Assembly: GCA_031178045.1 (NCBI GenBank)
Contig: JAPSJT010000009.1
Location: 1-37,438 of the forward strand
From: Agromyces sp.
GTDB lineage: Bacteria > Actinomycetota > Actinomycetes > Actinomycetales > Microbacteriaceae
Reading direction: 5' to 3'
DNA: 37,438 nucleotides
In this document: positions 15,425 through 23,937 of the stretch, one piece after another
How the letters are laid out: the number at the start of each line of letters is the position of its first letter
How positions within the stretch are numbered: the stretch's first letter is position 1
Made by a program: the position numbers and the translations under genes
The notes under the pieces: model-generated
Database searches by the model: none
Told to the model about the DNA's origin: nothing
Seen by the model: the letters and a program-made list of their open reading frames with translations, nothing else

Positions 15425-15763
15425 GGACGAGACGTCCTTTCTGAGGTTGCCGCCCGGCGCCCCGCGTTCCCCCGAGTCACCGGGCCGGCGGCGATTGGAA
15501 TGCCCGAGAGCGTGTCACACGTGCCCTCTTCGGGGGGAGACCTCACGGCCGAGTTCATGGAGATCCACGAACATCTCCGCGAAACCGAAGGATCCTCCCG
15601 CCGGCGACGCGGAGCGGATAAGATCGCTCTTCGGCCGCCGGGGCACGAGCGCGATGCGGGTCCGCCGAAGCCCGACATCCGGCGTTCGCTCATTCTTCAT
15701 GTGGGAGGATTGACCAGTCCAGCTCGGACGCCACACCACTTCCCCCGAGGAGCCATCGCTCGC
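15425..15763. promoter_or_regulatory. Divergent control region of the protease and purF
   Basis: This 339-base stretch has no gene. On the plus strand TAAGAT (15619-15624) is the best -10 for purF, which would give a leader of about 130 nt. CTTCGGC (15629-15635) pairs with GCCGAAG (15664-15670) right at the predicted 5' end of that leader. TTGACC (15710) has no good -10 partner. The purF ribosome site AGGAG is at 15748-15752. For the protease only the ribosome site is clear. I see no known riboswitch. Confidence 0.5.
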
Positions 15764-17221
15764 ATGTGCGGCATCGTCGGCATCGTCTCCACCGAGCCCG
15801 TCAACCAGCAGATCTACGACAGCCTCCTCCTGTTGCAGCACCGCGGGCAGGACTCCACCGGCATCGCGACCGCCGACGGTCCGGTCTTCCACATGACGAA
15901 GCAGCGCGGGCAGGTTCGCGAGGCGTTCCGCACGCGCGACATGCGCTCGCTCCTCGGCAACATCGGCCTCGGTCATGTGCGCTACACGACGAAGGGTGCC
16001 GCCGAGCGCGAAGAGGAGGCGCAGCCGTTCTACGTGAACGCGCCGTACGGCATCATCCTCGTGCACAACGGCAACCTCACGAACACTCGCGAGCTCTCGA
16101 GCGACCTCTTCAACATCGACCGCCGCCACGTCAACTCGACGAGCGACACCGAGATGCTGCTCAACGTGCTCGCGACCGAGCTGCAGGGGCAGATCACGGG
16201 CCTCGAACTCGACCCCGACCAGGTCTTCCGCGCCGTCGAACTCGTGCACGAGCGCGTCGAGGGTTCGTACGCGGTGATCTCGCTCATCGCCGGCTACGGC
16301 CTCCTCGCCTTCCGCGACCCGTTCGGCATCCGTCCGCTCATCCTCGGCAAGCGCGTCACCGATGCCGGACGGGACGAGTGGATCGTGGCATCCGAGTCGC
16401 TCGTGCTCGAGAACGGCGACTACGAGATCGTCCGCGACGTCGAACCCGGCGAGGCGATCTTCATCACCCTCGACGGGCAGATGATCTCGCGGCAGTGCGC
16501 GAAGAACCCGCGTCTCGTGCCCTGCTCGTTCGAGTACGTCTACCTCGCCCGGCCCGACTCCGTCATGAACGGCATCTCGGTGTACGAGGCGCGCCTGCGC
16601 ATGGGCGACCGGCTCGCGAGCACCGTCGAGACGTACATGGACAAGGGCGACATCGACGTCGTCATGCCGATCCCCGACTCGTCGCGGCCCGCGGCGATGC
16701 AGGTGGCGCAGAAGCTCGGCATCGAGTACCGCGAGGGGTTCTACAAGAACCGCTACGTCGGCCGCACGTTCATCATGCCGGGCCAGGCGGCGCGCCGGCG
16801 CTCGGTGCGGCAGAAGCTCAACGCGATGGGCACGGAGTTCAAGGGCAAGAACATCCTCATCGTCGACGACTCCATCGTGCGCGGCACGACGTCGAAGGAG
16901 ATCGTCGAGATGGCCCGCGCCGCCGGCGCCAACAAGGTGACGTTCACCTCGGCCGCTCCCCCGGTGCGCTACCCGCACGTCTACGGCATCAACATGCCGA
17001 GCCGGCAGGAGCTCATCGCGCACGATCGGAAGATCCCCGAGATCGCGCGCGAGCTCGGCGCCGACCACATGATCTACCAAGAGGTCGCCGACCTGCAGGC
17101 CGCGATCACGCAGGGCACCTCGATCGAGGCGCTCGACCTCTCGTGCTTCACGGGCGAGTACGTCACGGGCACCGTGACCGAGGAGTACCTCGGCTGGGTG
17201 GAGAAGACGCAGCTCAGCTGA
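15764..17221 (+). CDS. purF: Amidophosphoribosyltransferase
   Basis: A 485-residue enzyme catalysing the first committed step of purine synthesis, PRPP plus glutamine to phosphoribosylamine. It starts MCGIVGIVSTEPVN, so the glutamine-hydrolysing cysteine is exposed after Met removal, without the propeptide of Bacillus PurF. The N-terminal Ntn domain shows LLLQHRGQDSTGIAT, GHVRYTTKGAA and VHNGNLTNTRELSS. The PRPP site is ILIVDDSIVRGTTSKEIVEM near residue 365. Cysteines late in the protein fit the [4Fe-4S]-containing class. The ribosome site is AGGAG. It stands alone on this strand with a leader region; purM, its usual partner, lies upstream on the opposite strand. Confidence 0.98.
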   Translation: MCGIVGIVSTEPVNQQIYDSLLLLQHRGQDSTGIATADGPVFHMTKQRGQVREAFRTRDMRSLLGNIGLGHVRYTTKGAAEREEEAQPFYVNAPYGIILVHNGNLTNTRELSSDLFNIDRRHVNSTSDTEMLLNVLATELQGQITGLELDPDQVFRAVELVHERVEGSYAVISLIAGYGLLAFRDPFGIRPLILGKRVTDAGRDEWIVASESLVLENGDYEIVRDVEPGEAIFITLDGQMISRQCAKNPRLVPCSFEYVYLARPDSVMNGISVYEARLRMGDRLASTVETYMDKGDIDVVMPIPDSSRPAAMQVAQKLGIEYREGFYKNRYVGRTFIMPGQAARRRSVRQKLNAMGTEFKGKNILIVDDSIVRGTTSKEIVEMARAAGANKVTFTSAAPPVRYPHVYGINMPSRQELIAHDRKIPEIARELGADHMIYQEVADLQAAITQGTSIEALDLSCFTGEYVTGTVTEEYLGWVEKTQLS

Positions 17222-17262
17222 CCAGCGACGTCGGTGCGACGCCCGACATCGGTGGGCTCGGG

Positions 17263-17268
17263 CACACT
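17263..17268 (+). promoter_or_regulatory. -10-like CACACT, leaderless start for the hydrolase at 17275
   Basis: CACACT lies six bases before ATG 17275. It is a weaker match than the other hexamers but has the same spacing, and there is no Shine-Dalgarno sequence. Confidence 0.4.
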
Positions 17269-17274
17269 GGGCCG

Positions 17275-18201
17275 ATGGGATTCACTCGCCGCGGCAGCGT
17301 CCGCACGTCGGTGCTCGACCTCGCGTACGAAGAGGCAGGGCCGGCCGACGGCCCGGTCGCGGTGCTCTCGCACGGGTTCCCGTACGACGTGCGGGCGTTC
17401 GACGAGGTCGCCGAACTGCTCGCGGCATCCGGCGTGCGCGTCGTCGCGCCGTACCTGCGCGGCTTCGGGCCGACCCGGTTCACGGATGCCGCGACGCTGC
17501 GATCGGGGGAGCAGGCCGCGCTCGCCCACGACCTCCTCGAGCTGCTCGACGCGCTGGGCATCGGTCGGGCCGTCGTCGGCGGCTACGACTGGGGCGGACG
17601 GGCGTCGTGCATCGTCGCCGCGTTGCATCCCGACCGGGTCGCTGGGCTCGTGACCGTCGGCGGATACAACGTCTTCGATGCGGCGTTCGCGCTCGAGCCC
17701 GCCCCGCCCGAGTGGGAGCGCACCTACTGGTATCAGTACTACTTCCATTCCGAGCGCGGGCGCCGCGGGCTCGAACGGCACCGCGACGAGCTCTGCGCGT
17801 TGCTCTGGACCGACTGGTCACCCGAGTGGGCGGAGGCCGCGTCGGCATTCCACGCGAGTGCGCCGAGTCTCGCCAACCCCGACTTCGTCGACGTGGTCGT
17901 CCACTCCTACCGCCACCGGTTCGGACTCGTCGACGGCGACCCCCGGTACGCCGACACCGATGCGGCGGCGGCATCCGGCCGACCGGTCACCGTTCCGACG
18001 TTCGTGCTCGAGTCGGGCGCCGACGGGGTCGCCGGGCCGAGCGCAGCGGGCGACCGCGAGTTCTTCACCGGCCCGTACGAGTACCGGGAGCTGCCCGGCA
18101 TCGGACACGACCTGCCGCAGGAGGCGCCGCGCGAGTTCGCTGAGGCGGTGCTCTGGGCGATCGAGCAGGGCCGCTCGCCGGGCGGCACGGGCGTCGAGTA
18201 G
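17275..18201 (+). CDS. Alpha/beta hydrolase with Asp nucleophile (epoxide hydrolase/dehalogenase-like)
   Basis: A 308-residue enzyme. The oxyanion segment VAVLSHGFPYDVRAFDEVAE is followed by YLRGFGPTRF. The nucleophile elbow is VVGGYDWGGRASCIVAALHP, where the residue normally Ser is Asp (D105). That Asp and the G-x-D-W-G-G context are hallmarks of epoxide hydrolases and haloalkane dehalogenases. The catalytic His is H278 (LPGIGHDLPQEAP). A cap domain rich in Trp and Tyr (ERTYWYQYYFHSERGRRGLE) lies between, consistent with epoxide hydrolase. Substrate unknown. The frame extends far upstream in shadow of purF; ATG 17275 is the family start. Confidence 0.85.
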   Translation: MGFTRRGSVRTSVLDLAYEEAGPADGPVAVLSHGFPYDVRAFDEVAELLAASGVRVVAPYLRGFGPTRFTDAATLRSGEQAALAHDLLELLDALGIGRAVVGGYDWGGRASCIVAALHPDRVAGLVTVGGYNVFDAAFALEPAPPEWERTYWYQYYFHSERGRRGLERHRDELCALLWTDWSPEWAEAASAFHASAPSLANPDFVDVVVHSYRHRFGLVDGDPRYADTDAAAASGRPVTVPTFVLESGADGVAGPSAAGDREFFTGPYEYRELPGIGHDLPQEAPREFAEAVLWAIEQGRSPGGTGVE

Positions 18202-18213
18202 CGCCGCTGCGCC

Positions 18214-18603
18214 CTAGTCGTCGACGCGGTGCGTCGACTCGTGCTCGGCGGTCATCGACCGCGCGCGGCGCTCCGAGGAACGGTCGAAGAGCAGCGCCGC
18301 GACCGCGCCGAGCGCGGCACCGATCGTGCCGCAGAGCAGCAGCAGGAAGCCGAAGACCTGGCCCTTGTCGAAGCCGAGCCCGAGCTGGTCGTCGGCGGGC
18401 TGGCCCGAGAACGCGAACGTCAGGATGAGTGCGACGAGCGCGCCGACGATCGCCCCGAGGACGATGAACCGGCCGTAGCGCGGAGCGCGCCGCACGGTGA
18501 CCGCGTCGCTCGTGACCTGCGTCTCGAGCAGCTCGCCGGACGCATCGACACCGGCAGCCAACGGAGGCTCGGGCGTCTCGGGGGAGTTCTGCGCGTCGCT
18601 CAC
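18214..18603 (-). CDS. Small two-helix membrane protein (hypothetical)
   Basis: A 129-residue protein of unknown function. An N-terminal soluble part (about 45 residues, acidic and Pro-rich, ending RRAPRYGRFIVLGAI) leads into two membrane helices, GAIVGALVALILTFAF and FGFLLLLCGTIGAALGAVAA, and ends in a short charged tail (DRSSERRARSMTAEHESTHR). Start GTG 18603 is chosen over ATG 18621 because GACAAT lies exactly six bases before it. It converges with the hydrolase gene with only 12 bases between stops. Similar proteins are common in Microbacteriaceae near purine genes, but I know of no function. Confidence 0.8.
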   Translation of the reverse strand: MSDAQNSPETPEPPLAAGVDASGELLETQVTSDAVTVRRAPRYGRFIVLGAIVGALVALILTFAFSGQPADDQLGLGFDKGQVFGFLLLLCGTIGAALGAVAALLFDRSSERRARSMTAEHESTHRVDD

Positions 18604-18609
18604 CCGTCC

Positions 18610-18615
18610 ATTGTC
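18610..18615 (-). promoter_or_regulatory. -10 hexamer GACAAT, leaderless start for the membrane protein gene
   Basis: On the minus strand GACAAT, then six bases, then GTG 18603. The match and spacing decide the start codon. Confidence 0.5.
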
Positions 18616-18657
18616 CCGCATCACGGCGACCCGCCGGCCCCTTCGCGGTCGAACGGC

Positions 18658-19062
18658 CTAGCCGCCGACGACGGGCAGCACGCCGCTGAGGTCGGCGCGC
18701 TGCCCCGAGGCGTGCACCCGGCCGGCGCTGCGGGCCTCGGTCCATGAGATCGTGCCGAGGGCGAGGGCGAGCCACGTCGCGGCATCCGTCTCGACGACGT
18801 TCGGCGGAGTGCCGCGCGTGTGCTTCGGGCCCTCGATGCACTGCACGGCCGCATACGGCGGCACCCGCACTTCGACGGTGCCGCCGGGCGCCCGCTCGGC
18901 GAGCAACTGCAGGGAGTACCGCACCGCGAGTGCGAGCGTGCTGCGGTCGACGGATGCCCCGAGCGTCGCGCCCGCGGCATCGCCGCCACGCTGCTCCTGG
19001 ATCGCCCGCACCGTCGCGATCGCCGCCCGACCCACCTCGTCGTCCACCCGTGCTCGCGCCAT
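18658..19062 (-). CDS. Sterol-carrier-like (SCP2-fold) small protein
   Basis: A 134-residue protein with an SCP2-like alpha/beta pattern: LALAVRYSLQLLAERAPGGT, then VEVRVPPYAAVQCIEGPKHT, then a helix-strand finish NVVETDAATWLALALGTISW. The order fits the 'sterol carrier family' actinobacterial proteins, whose genes sit beside purF/purD (Rv0807 in Mycobacterium tuberculosis is one such neighbour). These probably bind lipid or a hydrophobic ligand; the specific role is unknown. The frame is open far upstream; ATG 19062 is preferred, with GAGG at a suitable distance, over ATG 19071. It is divergent from purD with 78 bases between starts. Confidence 0.8.
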   Translation of the reverse strand: MARARVDDEVGRAAIATVRAIQEQRGGDAAGATLGASVDRSTLALAVRYSLQLLAERAPGGTVEVRVPPYAAVQCIEGPKHTRGTPPNVVETDAATWLALALGTISWTEARSAGRVHASGQRADLSGVLPVVGG

Positions 19063-19128
19063 GGGATCCATCCTCGCGCACGCCGTCGTCATCCGCCTCC
19101 GGGCCCCGATCGCGCGGAGCCGATCGGG

Positions 19129-19134
19129 TAGCCT
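19129..19134 (+). promoter_or_regulatory. -10 hexamer TAGCCT, leaderless start for purD
   Basis: TAGCCT, six bases, then GTG 19141; no ribosome site is present. The identical hexamer and spacing precede apt. Confidence 0.6.
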
Positions 19135-19140
19135 GAACCG

Positions 19141-20454
19141 GTGAGAATCCTCGTCCTCGGCTCGGGCGCGCGCGAGCACGCCATCATCCTCGCGCTCCTC
19201 GACGAGGAGGCCGGGCACGAGATCATCGCGGCACCCGGCAACGCCGGCATCGCGGCATCCCCGACGTCCTCGGCGCGCGGCAGCGTCACGACCATCGCGC
19301 TCGACCCGACCGACCCCGTGCTCGTCGCCGACTACGCCATCGACAACGACATCGAGCTCGTCGTCGTCGGACCCGAGGCCCCGCTCGTCGCGGGGGTCGC
19401 CGACGCGCTGCGCACGCGCGGGATCGCGGTGTTCGGACCCGGCAAGGCGGCCGCCGCCCTCGAGGGCTCGAAGACCTTCGCGAAGCGCATCATGGAAGCC
19501 GCCGGCGTGCCCACCGGGCGCGCGACCCTCGCCGACACGCTCGCCGACGTCGAGCGCACGCTCGAGGAGTTCGGATCGCCGTACGTCGTGAAGGCCGACG
19601 GCCTCGCGGCCGGCAAGGGCGTGCTCGTCACCGACGACCGCGACGCCGCGCTGGCCCATGCGACCCACTACCTGCAGCAGGGCCCGGTGCTCGTCGAGGA
19701 GTTCCTCGACGGCCAGGAGGTCTCGCTCTTCCTCCTCTCCGACGGCACCAACGTGCTGCCGCTCTCTCCCGCGCAGGACTACAAGCGCCTCCGCGACGGC
19801 GACCAGGGACCGAACACCGGCGGCATGGGCGCGTACTCGCCGCTGCCGTGGCTCGATGCCGACTTCGGCAGCGAGCAGCAGTTCGTCGACGAGGTCATCC
19901 GCACCATCGCGCTGCCGACGGTGCACCAGCTCGCGACCGAGCAGACCCCGTTCATCGGGCTGCTCTACGCGGGACTCATCCTCACGCCGCGCGGCATCCG
20001 CGTCATCGAGTTCAACGCCCGCTTCGGCGACCCCGAGACGCAGGCCGTGCTCCCCCGCCTCGCGACGCCGCTGTCGGGGCTGCTCTTCGCCGCGGCGACC
20101 GGCGGGCTCGGCGAACAGCCGCGTCCCGAGTTCCGGCCGGATGCCGCCGTGACCGTCGTGCTCGCGAGCGAGGGCTACCCCGAGGCGCCTGAGACCGGAC
20201 GCGTCATCGAGGGCCTCGACGCCGCGGCGGCGGTTCCCGGCGTGCACATCGCGCACGCGGCGACCGCGATCGGACAGACGCCCGAGGGGGGCGGGATGCC
20301 GCCGCTCGTCGCCACCGGCGGACGCGTGCTCAACGTCGTCGCCGTCGGCAGCGACTTCGCCGAAGCGCGCCGGCGCGCCTACGAGGCGCTCGGGCATGTA
20401 CGGCTCGAGGGCGGACAGTACCGTACGGACATCGCGGCGCGCGTCGCGGAGTGA
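19141..20454 (+). CDS. purD: Phosphoribosylamine-glycine ligase (GAR synthetase)
   Basis: A 437-residue ATP-grasp enzyme, the second step of purine synthesis. The N-domain begins [20 protein letters not shown] and continues APGNAGIA. The ATP-grasp core has [20 protein letters not shown]. The signature [18 protein letters not shown] and [19 protein letters not shown] are characteristic of Pur[18 protein letters not shown] closes the metal site. The C-terminal domain ends [19 protein letters not shown]. The length is normal. The stop overlaps a GTG 18 bases before purC, so the two genes form one operon. Confidence 0.98.
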   Translation: MRILVLGSGAREHAIILALLDEEAGHEIIAAPGNAGIAASPTSSARGSVTTIALDPTDPVLVADYAIDNDIELVVVGPEAPLVAGVADALRTRGIAVFGPGKAAAALEGSKTFAKRIMEAAGVPTGRATLADTLADVERTLEEFGSPYVVKADGLAAGKGVLVTDDRDAALAHATHYLQQGPVLVEEFLDGQEVSLFLLSDGTNVLPLSPAQDYKRLRDGDQGPNTGGMGAYSPLPWLDADFGSEQQFVDEVIRTIALPTVHQLATEQTPFIGLLYAGLILTPRGIRVIEFNARFGDPETQAVLPRLATPLSGLLFAAATGGLGEQPRPEFRPDAAVTVVLASEGYPEAPETGRVIEGLDAAAAVPGVHIAHAATAIGQTPEGGGMPPLVATGGRVLNVVAVGSDFAEARRRAYEALGHVRLEGGQYRTDIAARVAE

Positions 20455-20468
20455 GGGGATCGAGCACC

Positions 20469-21410
20469 ATGACCGACGCGAGGGAACTCCCCGGCTGGAC
20501 CCACGTCTACTCGGGCAAGGTGCGCGATCTCTACGTTCCGGCGACGACGGCCGACGACGACGACTCGTGGACCGGCGACCCGCTCGCGCGCTCGCGCGTC
20601 GTGCTCGTGGTCGCGAGCGACCGGGTCAGCGCGTTCGACCGCGTGCTCGAGCCGGCGATTCCCGGCAAGGGCGCGATGCTGACCCGGCTCACGCACTGGT
20701 GGTTCACCCAGCTGCCCGAGGTGCCGAACCACCTCGCCTACGCCGAGGACGATCGCCTCGACCTCCCCGCGATTCCCGCCGAGATCGCCGACCGCGCCAC
20801 GCTCTGCCGCACGCTCGACATGTTCCCGATCGAGTGCGTGGTGCGCGGGTTCATCACCGGTGGTGGCTGGAAGGAGTACCAGGCGACGGGCGCGATCGGC
20901 GGCATCCCGCTGCCCGAAGGCCTGCAGGACGGCGACCGGTTGCCCGAGCCGATCTTCACACCGGCGTGGAAGGCCCCGCTCGGCGAGCACGACGAGAACA
21001 TCTCGTACGAGCGCACGATCGAACTCGTCGGCGAGACGGTCGCCGGGCAGTTGCGCGAGCTCTCGCTCGAGATCTTCGCGCACGCCTCGACGATCGCCGA
21101 GAGCCGCGGGCTCATCCTCGCCGACACCAAGTTCGAGTTCGGCGCCGACCGTGACACGGGCATCGTCACCCTCGCCGACGAGGTGCTGACGAGCGATTCG
21201 AGCCGGTACTGGGACCTCGAGGCCTACCTCTCGGGCGCGACGCCCGCCGTGCGCATGGCGAGCTTCGACAAGCAGATCGTGCGCGACTGGCTCGCGGCCA
21301 ACTGGGACCAGACGGCGTTCGAGGAGCCGCCGACGCTCCCCCACGAGATCGTCGAGCGCACGGCCGAGCGCTACCGCACGCTCGTCGAGCGGCTCACGAG
21401 CGCGAGCTGA
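20469..21410 (+). CDS. purC: SAICAR synthetase
   Basis: A 313-residue enzyme joining CAIR with aspartate. The substrate-binding motifs WTHVYSGKVRDLYVPA, VVASDRVSAFDRVLEPAIPG and VVRGFITGGGWKEYQATGAI are all present. The closing VLTSDSSRYWDLEAYLSGAT is the usual C-terminal half signature. It is of the longer fungal/actinobacterial-type length rather than the short bacterial PurC. Start ATG 20469 is preferred (GAGGGG ten bases upstream) over GTG 20451, which overlaps the purD stop and would add six residues. Its stop is 18 bases from the convergent SGNH gene. Confidence 0.98.
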   Translation: MTDARELPGWTHVYSGKVRDLYVPATTADDDDSWTGDPLARSRVVLVVASDRVSAFDRVLEPAIPGKGAMLTRLTHWWFTQLPEVPNHLAYAEDDRLDLPAIPAEIADRATLCRTLDMFPIECVVRGFITGGGWKEYQATGAIGGIPLPEGLQDGDRLPEPIFTPAWKAPLGEHDENISYERTIELVGETVAGQLRELSLEIFAHASTIAESRGLILADTKFEFGADRDTGIVTLADEVLTSDSSRYWDLEAYLSGATPAVRMASFDKQIVRDWLAANWDQTAFEEPPTLPHEIVERTAERYRTLVERLTSAS

Positions 21411-21416
21411 CGGGCC

Positions 21417-21430
21417 GAGCGCAGCCGCTC
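21417..21430. terminator. Weak hairpin between purC and the SGNH hydrolase
   Basis: GAGCG (21417-21421), loop CAGC, CGCTC (21426-21430), overlapping the stop of the minus-strand gene. Only 5 bp, so termination is uncertain. Confidence 0.3.
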
Positions 21431-22238
21431 AGCCCCCCGCCGCCAGGATCGCCTCGGCGTACGCGGCGTACCCGGCGGCATTCGGGTGGAACGCCTCGGG
21501 GTGGGGCGGCGCGATGATCCACGGGTCGGCACTGTCGATGCCGTGTCCGGCGAACACCTGCTCGACGTCGACGTAGACGAACCCGGCACCTGCCGTGGCG
21601 ACGGTCGCCTCGATGGTGTCGTTCACGAGCGCGATGGCCTGGTTCACGGCGAACTGCAGCGAGCCGGGAAGCGCATCGTCGAAGAACAGCGGGTATCCCG
21701 TCACGTACACCGTGGCCTTCGGGGCGGCCTCTCTGATCGCGGCGAGCGTGCCCGCGAGGTCGACCGACAGCGACGGAAGCAAGGCGAGCGTCGCCTGCAC
21801 GCTCGCGAGACAGGCCTCGGGGGTGCCGGTGAGGCACGTGGTTGCGAGCGCGGCGACACCGAGGTCGTTCGCGCCGACCGTGAGCGTGACGGTCTTCGTG
21901 CGCAGGTCGAGCCCGGCGAGCTGGGTGGCGACCACCTGGTCGGTCGTCGCTCCGACGCAACCCCGGAGTGCTGCGTGCACCTGACCTGGTTCGCCGGCGA
22001 GCAGGGCCGCGTAGCCGTTCGGGCTCGTGAGGCAGGGATCGAGATACGCACCTCCGCCGACGCCTGCCGCGTAGGAGTCGCCGAGCGCGACGTAGGCGAC
22101 CTTGCCGGAGGCGGGCGGAGCCGGTTGTCCGCCGGGTGCCGCAGCGAGCGCCGGCGCGGCGCCGAGCCCTGTCGTGGCGGCGAGGATGAGGCCGGCCCCG
22201 ATGACCGAAACCTGACGGAATCTCGACTTCATTGTCAT
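21429..22238 (-). CDS. Secreted SGNH/GDSL-family lipase or esterase
   Basis: A 269-residue exported hydrolase. Residues 1-33 form a signal peptide (VSVIGAGLILAATTGLGA, ending PALAA). The SGNH blocks are clear: block I YVALGDSYAAGVGGG with the nucleophile Ser, block III TLTVGANDLGVA with the oxyanion Asn, and block V PEAFHPNAAGYAAYAEAILA with the catalytic His. Two or more cysteine pairs (DPCLTSPN, RGCVGATT, TTCLTGTPEACL) fit disulfides as in Streptomyces SGNH lipases. The substrate is probably an ester or lipid outside the cell. ATG 22238 is supported by a leaderless-type TAGCAT six bases upstream. It is a single gene. Confidence 0.92.
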   Translation of the reverse strand: MTMKSRFRQVSVIGAGLILAATTGLGAAPALAAAPGGQPAPPASGKVAYVALGDSYAAGVGGGAYLDPCLTSPNGYAALLAGEPGQVHAALRGCVGATTDQVVATQLAGLDLRTKTVTLTVGANDLGVAALATTCLTGTPEACLASVQATLALLPSLSVDLAGTLAAIREAAPKATVYVTGYPLFFDDALPGSLQFAVNQAIALVNDTIEATVATAGAGFVYVDVEQVFAGHGIDSADPWIIAPPHPEAFHPNAAGYAAYAEAILAAGG

Positions 22239-22244
22239 GCAGGA

Positions 22245-22250
22245 ATGCTA
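22245..22250 (-). promoter_or_regulatory. -10 hexamer TAGCAT, leaderless start for the SGNH hydrolase
   Basis: Minus-strand TAGCAT, six bases, ATG 22238. Leaderless synthesis of a secreted protein means the signal peptide is the first thing translated. Confidence 0.55.
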
Positions 22251-22329
22251 GCCCGCGGGAGCACGCGCCGGGGGTCCCCATTGGGGGGCCGGGGATCGGG
22301 GGAATAGGGCGGCGGTGGCATCCGTTCTC

Positions 22330-22351
22330 ATTAGTTGTGACTACAACAAAT
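22330..22351 (+). promoter_or_regulatory. MarR-type operator dyad at the VOC gene start
   Basis: ATTAGTTGT, centre GACT, ACAACAAAT: 9-bp arms with one mismatch. It is AT-rich and overlaps the GTG start codon at 22337. MarR-family repressors bind such sites, often in front of ring-cleavage dioxygenase genes. No marR gene is in the window. Confidence 0.6.
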
Positions 22352-23236
22352 GCCACCGCGGACGCGAGCGGCCGGCTCGCCGCCGACACGGGCATGGGCG
22401 CCGTGACGCTGCGCGTCGGCGACCTCGATGGGATGATCCGGTACTACCGCGACGGCGTGACCCTCGAGCTGCTCGCTCACGACGGTCCGGTCGCGGTACT
22501 CGGCCGCGGCACGACGCCCATCGTCATCCTCGAGCACGCACCCGAGCTGAGGCATGCCGGACCGCGCAGCGCCGGGCTGTTCCACACCGCGATCCTGTTC
22601 GATACGCGGGAAGCCCTCGCGACGGCGATCGCGTCGGTCGCGTCGCGCCATCCGGGCACCTTCACCGGCAGCGCCGACCACCTCGTGAGCGAGGCGTTCT
22701 ACTTCACCGACCCCGAGGGCAACGGGGTCGAGCTCTACTTCGACCGCGATCGGTCGACCTGGAGCTGGACGCACGGGCAGATCGAGATGGCCACCATCTT
22801 CCTCGACCCCAACCGCTACCTCGCCGAGCACCTCACCGAGAGCGCAGCGGATGCCGCGAGCACCGGTGCCGGCCTCGGCTCGGCCGTCGTCGGCCACGTG
22901 CACCTCTCCGTCGGCGACGTCGCGAGCGCGCGCGAGTTCTACGTGGAGCGCCTGGGCTTCGAGACGACGGCCACGCTCGGCGACTCGGCGCTCTTCGTCT
23001 CCGCGGGCGGATACCACCACCACATGGCGATGAACACATGGAACAGCGCGGGGGCCGGCCGACGCGGCCTCGCGCTCGGTCTCGGCAAGGTCGAGATCGT
23101 GGTGCCCCGAGCCGACGACCTCGGCGCGCTCGGCGAGCGGATGTCGCACTACGGCGTGCCCACCCGAGACGACGGTCGCACCCTCGCCTTCGATGACCCG
23201 TGGGCGAATCTCGTCGAGGTGCGCGCGGCGGAGTGA
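22337..23236 (+). CDS. VOC-superfamily protein, ring-cleaving dioxygenase-like (CatE-type)
   Basis: A 299-residue protein made of two vicinal-oxygen-chelate modules. Module 1 starts MGAVTLRVGDLDGMIRYYRD and contains GLFHTAILF (metal His) and the closing ACYFTDPEGN-like YFTDPEGNGVELYFDR (metal Glu). Module 2 starts GHVHLSVGDVASAREFYVER, and continues SAGGYHHHMAMNTWNSAGA before ending FDDPWANLVEVR. The arrangement matches CatE/catechol-2,3-dioxygenase-like proteins that often act on thiol or quinone adducts. Start GTG 22337 lies in the MarR-type dyad. The frame is open upstream to 22232, but those residues look unlike protein. Convergent with the tetR gene; no obvious pathway partner. Confidence 0.82.
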   Translation: MTTTNATADASGRLAADTGMGAVTLRVGDLDGMIRYYRDGVTLELLAHDGPVAVLGRGTTPIVILEHAPELRHAGPRSAGLFHTAILFDTREALATAIASVASRHPGTFTGSADHLVSEAFYFTDPEGNGVELYFDRDRSTWSWTHGQIEMATIFLDPNRYLAEHLTESAADAASTGAGLGSAVVGHVHLSVGDVASAREFYVERLGFETTATLGDSALFVSAGGYHHHMAMNTWNSAGAGRRGLALGLGKVEIVVPRADDLGALGERMSHYGVPTRDDGRTLAFDDPWANLVEVRAAE

Positions 23237-23240
23237 GGCC

Positions 23241-23891
23241 TCACCGGCTGACGGGTGGCGGCGTCTTGCGGTGCGACATGTCATGGAAGCTCGCGAAGTC
23301 GAGCCCGACCCCCGGCAACGGGGTGAGGTCGGGACGAGCCCGCAGCCCGTCGAGCACGATCGTGAGCTGGCGCCGCCAGAAGGGCAGATAGGTGCCGCCG
23401 TACTGGCCGACGGAGCCGAGCATGTCGACGAGGATGCTGAGGTCGACGGCCGTGACGTCGTCGCGCAACGCGCCCTCGGCCTGCGCACGGGCGACGAGAC
23501 CGTTGATCGCCTCCTCGAACTCGGCCCCTGGCCGGTAGCTCGGATCGAGCTCGGCGACCCGGCGCATGACGGCCGGCAGGTACGGCGATTCGGCGACCCA
23601 GGCGGCGAGCCGCTCGAGGTACAACTCGACCGAGCGCCAGCCGGTCTCGGCTCCGAGGATCTCGGGCGCGAAGTCCTGCAATTCGGCGACGCCGGTGTCG
23701 TAGAGCTCGCGTACGAGCGCGTCGCGATTCGGGAAGTGGCGGTAGACGGTGCCCGCGCCGACGCCCGCCCGCACTGCGAGTTCATCGAGCGGCGCGTCGA
23801 TGCCGCGCTCGGCGAAGAGCTTCTTCGCCTCGACGAGAAGTCGCTCGTGATTGCGCCGCGCGTCGCGCCGCGGCGAGGCGCTGGAACTCAC
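23241..23891 (-). CDS. TetR-family transcriptional regulator
   Basis: A 216-residue regulator. The HTH occupies residues 10-55: RRNHERLLVEAKKLFAERGI, then APLDELAVRAGVGAGTVYRH, then FPNRDALVRELY. The effector domain is all-helical (about residues 70-200) and ends in a proline-rich tail. Start GTG 23891 has TACAGT exactly six bases upstream (leaderless) and gives the family N-terminus; a longer frame upstream has no coding character. It is divergent from the tryptophan operon (207 bases between starts), so control of that operon or of itself is possible. The inducer is unknown. It converges on the VOC gene with a 4-base gap. Confidence 0.92.
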   Translation of the reverse strand: MSSSASPRRDARRNHERLLVEAKKLFAERGIDAPLDELAVRAGVGAGTVYRHFPNRDALVRELYDTGVAELQDFAPEILGAETGWRSVELYLERLAAWVAESPYLPAVMRRVAELDPSYRPGAEFEEAINGLVARAQAEGALRDDVTAVDLSILVDMLGSVGQYGGTYLPFWRRQLTIVLDGLRARPDLTPLPGVGLDFASFHDMSHRKTPPPVSR

Positions 23892-23897
23892 GTATTC

Positions 23898-23903
23898 ACT
23901 GTA
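23898..23903 (-). promoter_or_regulatory. -10 hexamer TACAGT, leaderless start for tetR
   Basis: Minus-strand TACAGT, six bases, GTG 23891. It decides the start of the regulator within a much longer open frame. Confidence 0.55.
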
Positions 23904-23937
23904 CGCCCAGTTCCGTATATGATTCGGAGAGTCGCCT

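Noticed and set aside
20451-20468. Upstream GTG start for purC
   Set aside because: It overlaps the purD stop but has no ribosome site of its own, and PurC homologues begin nearer ATG 20469.
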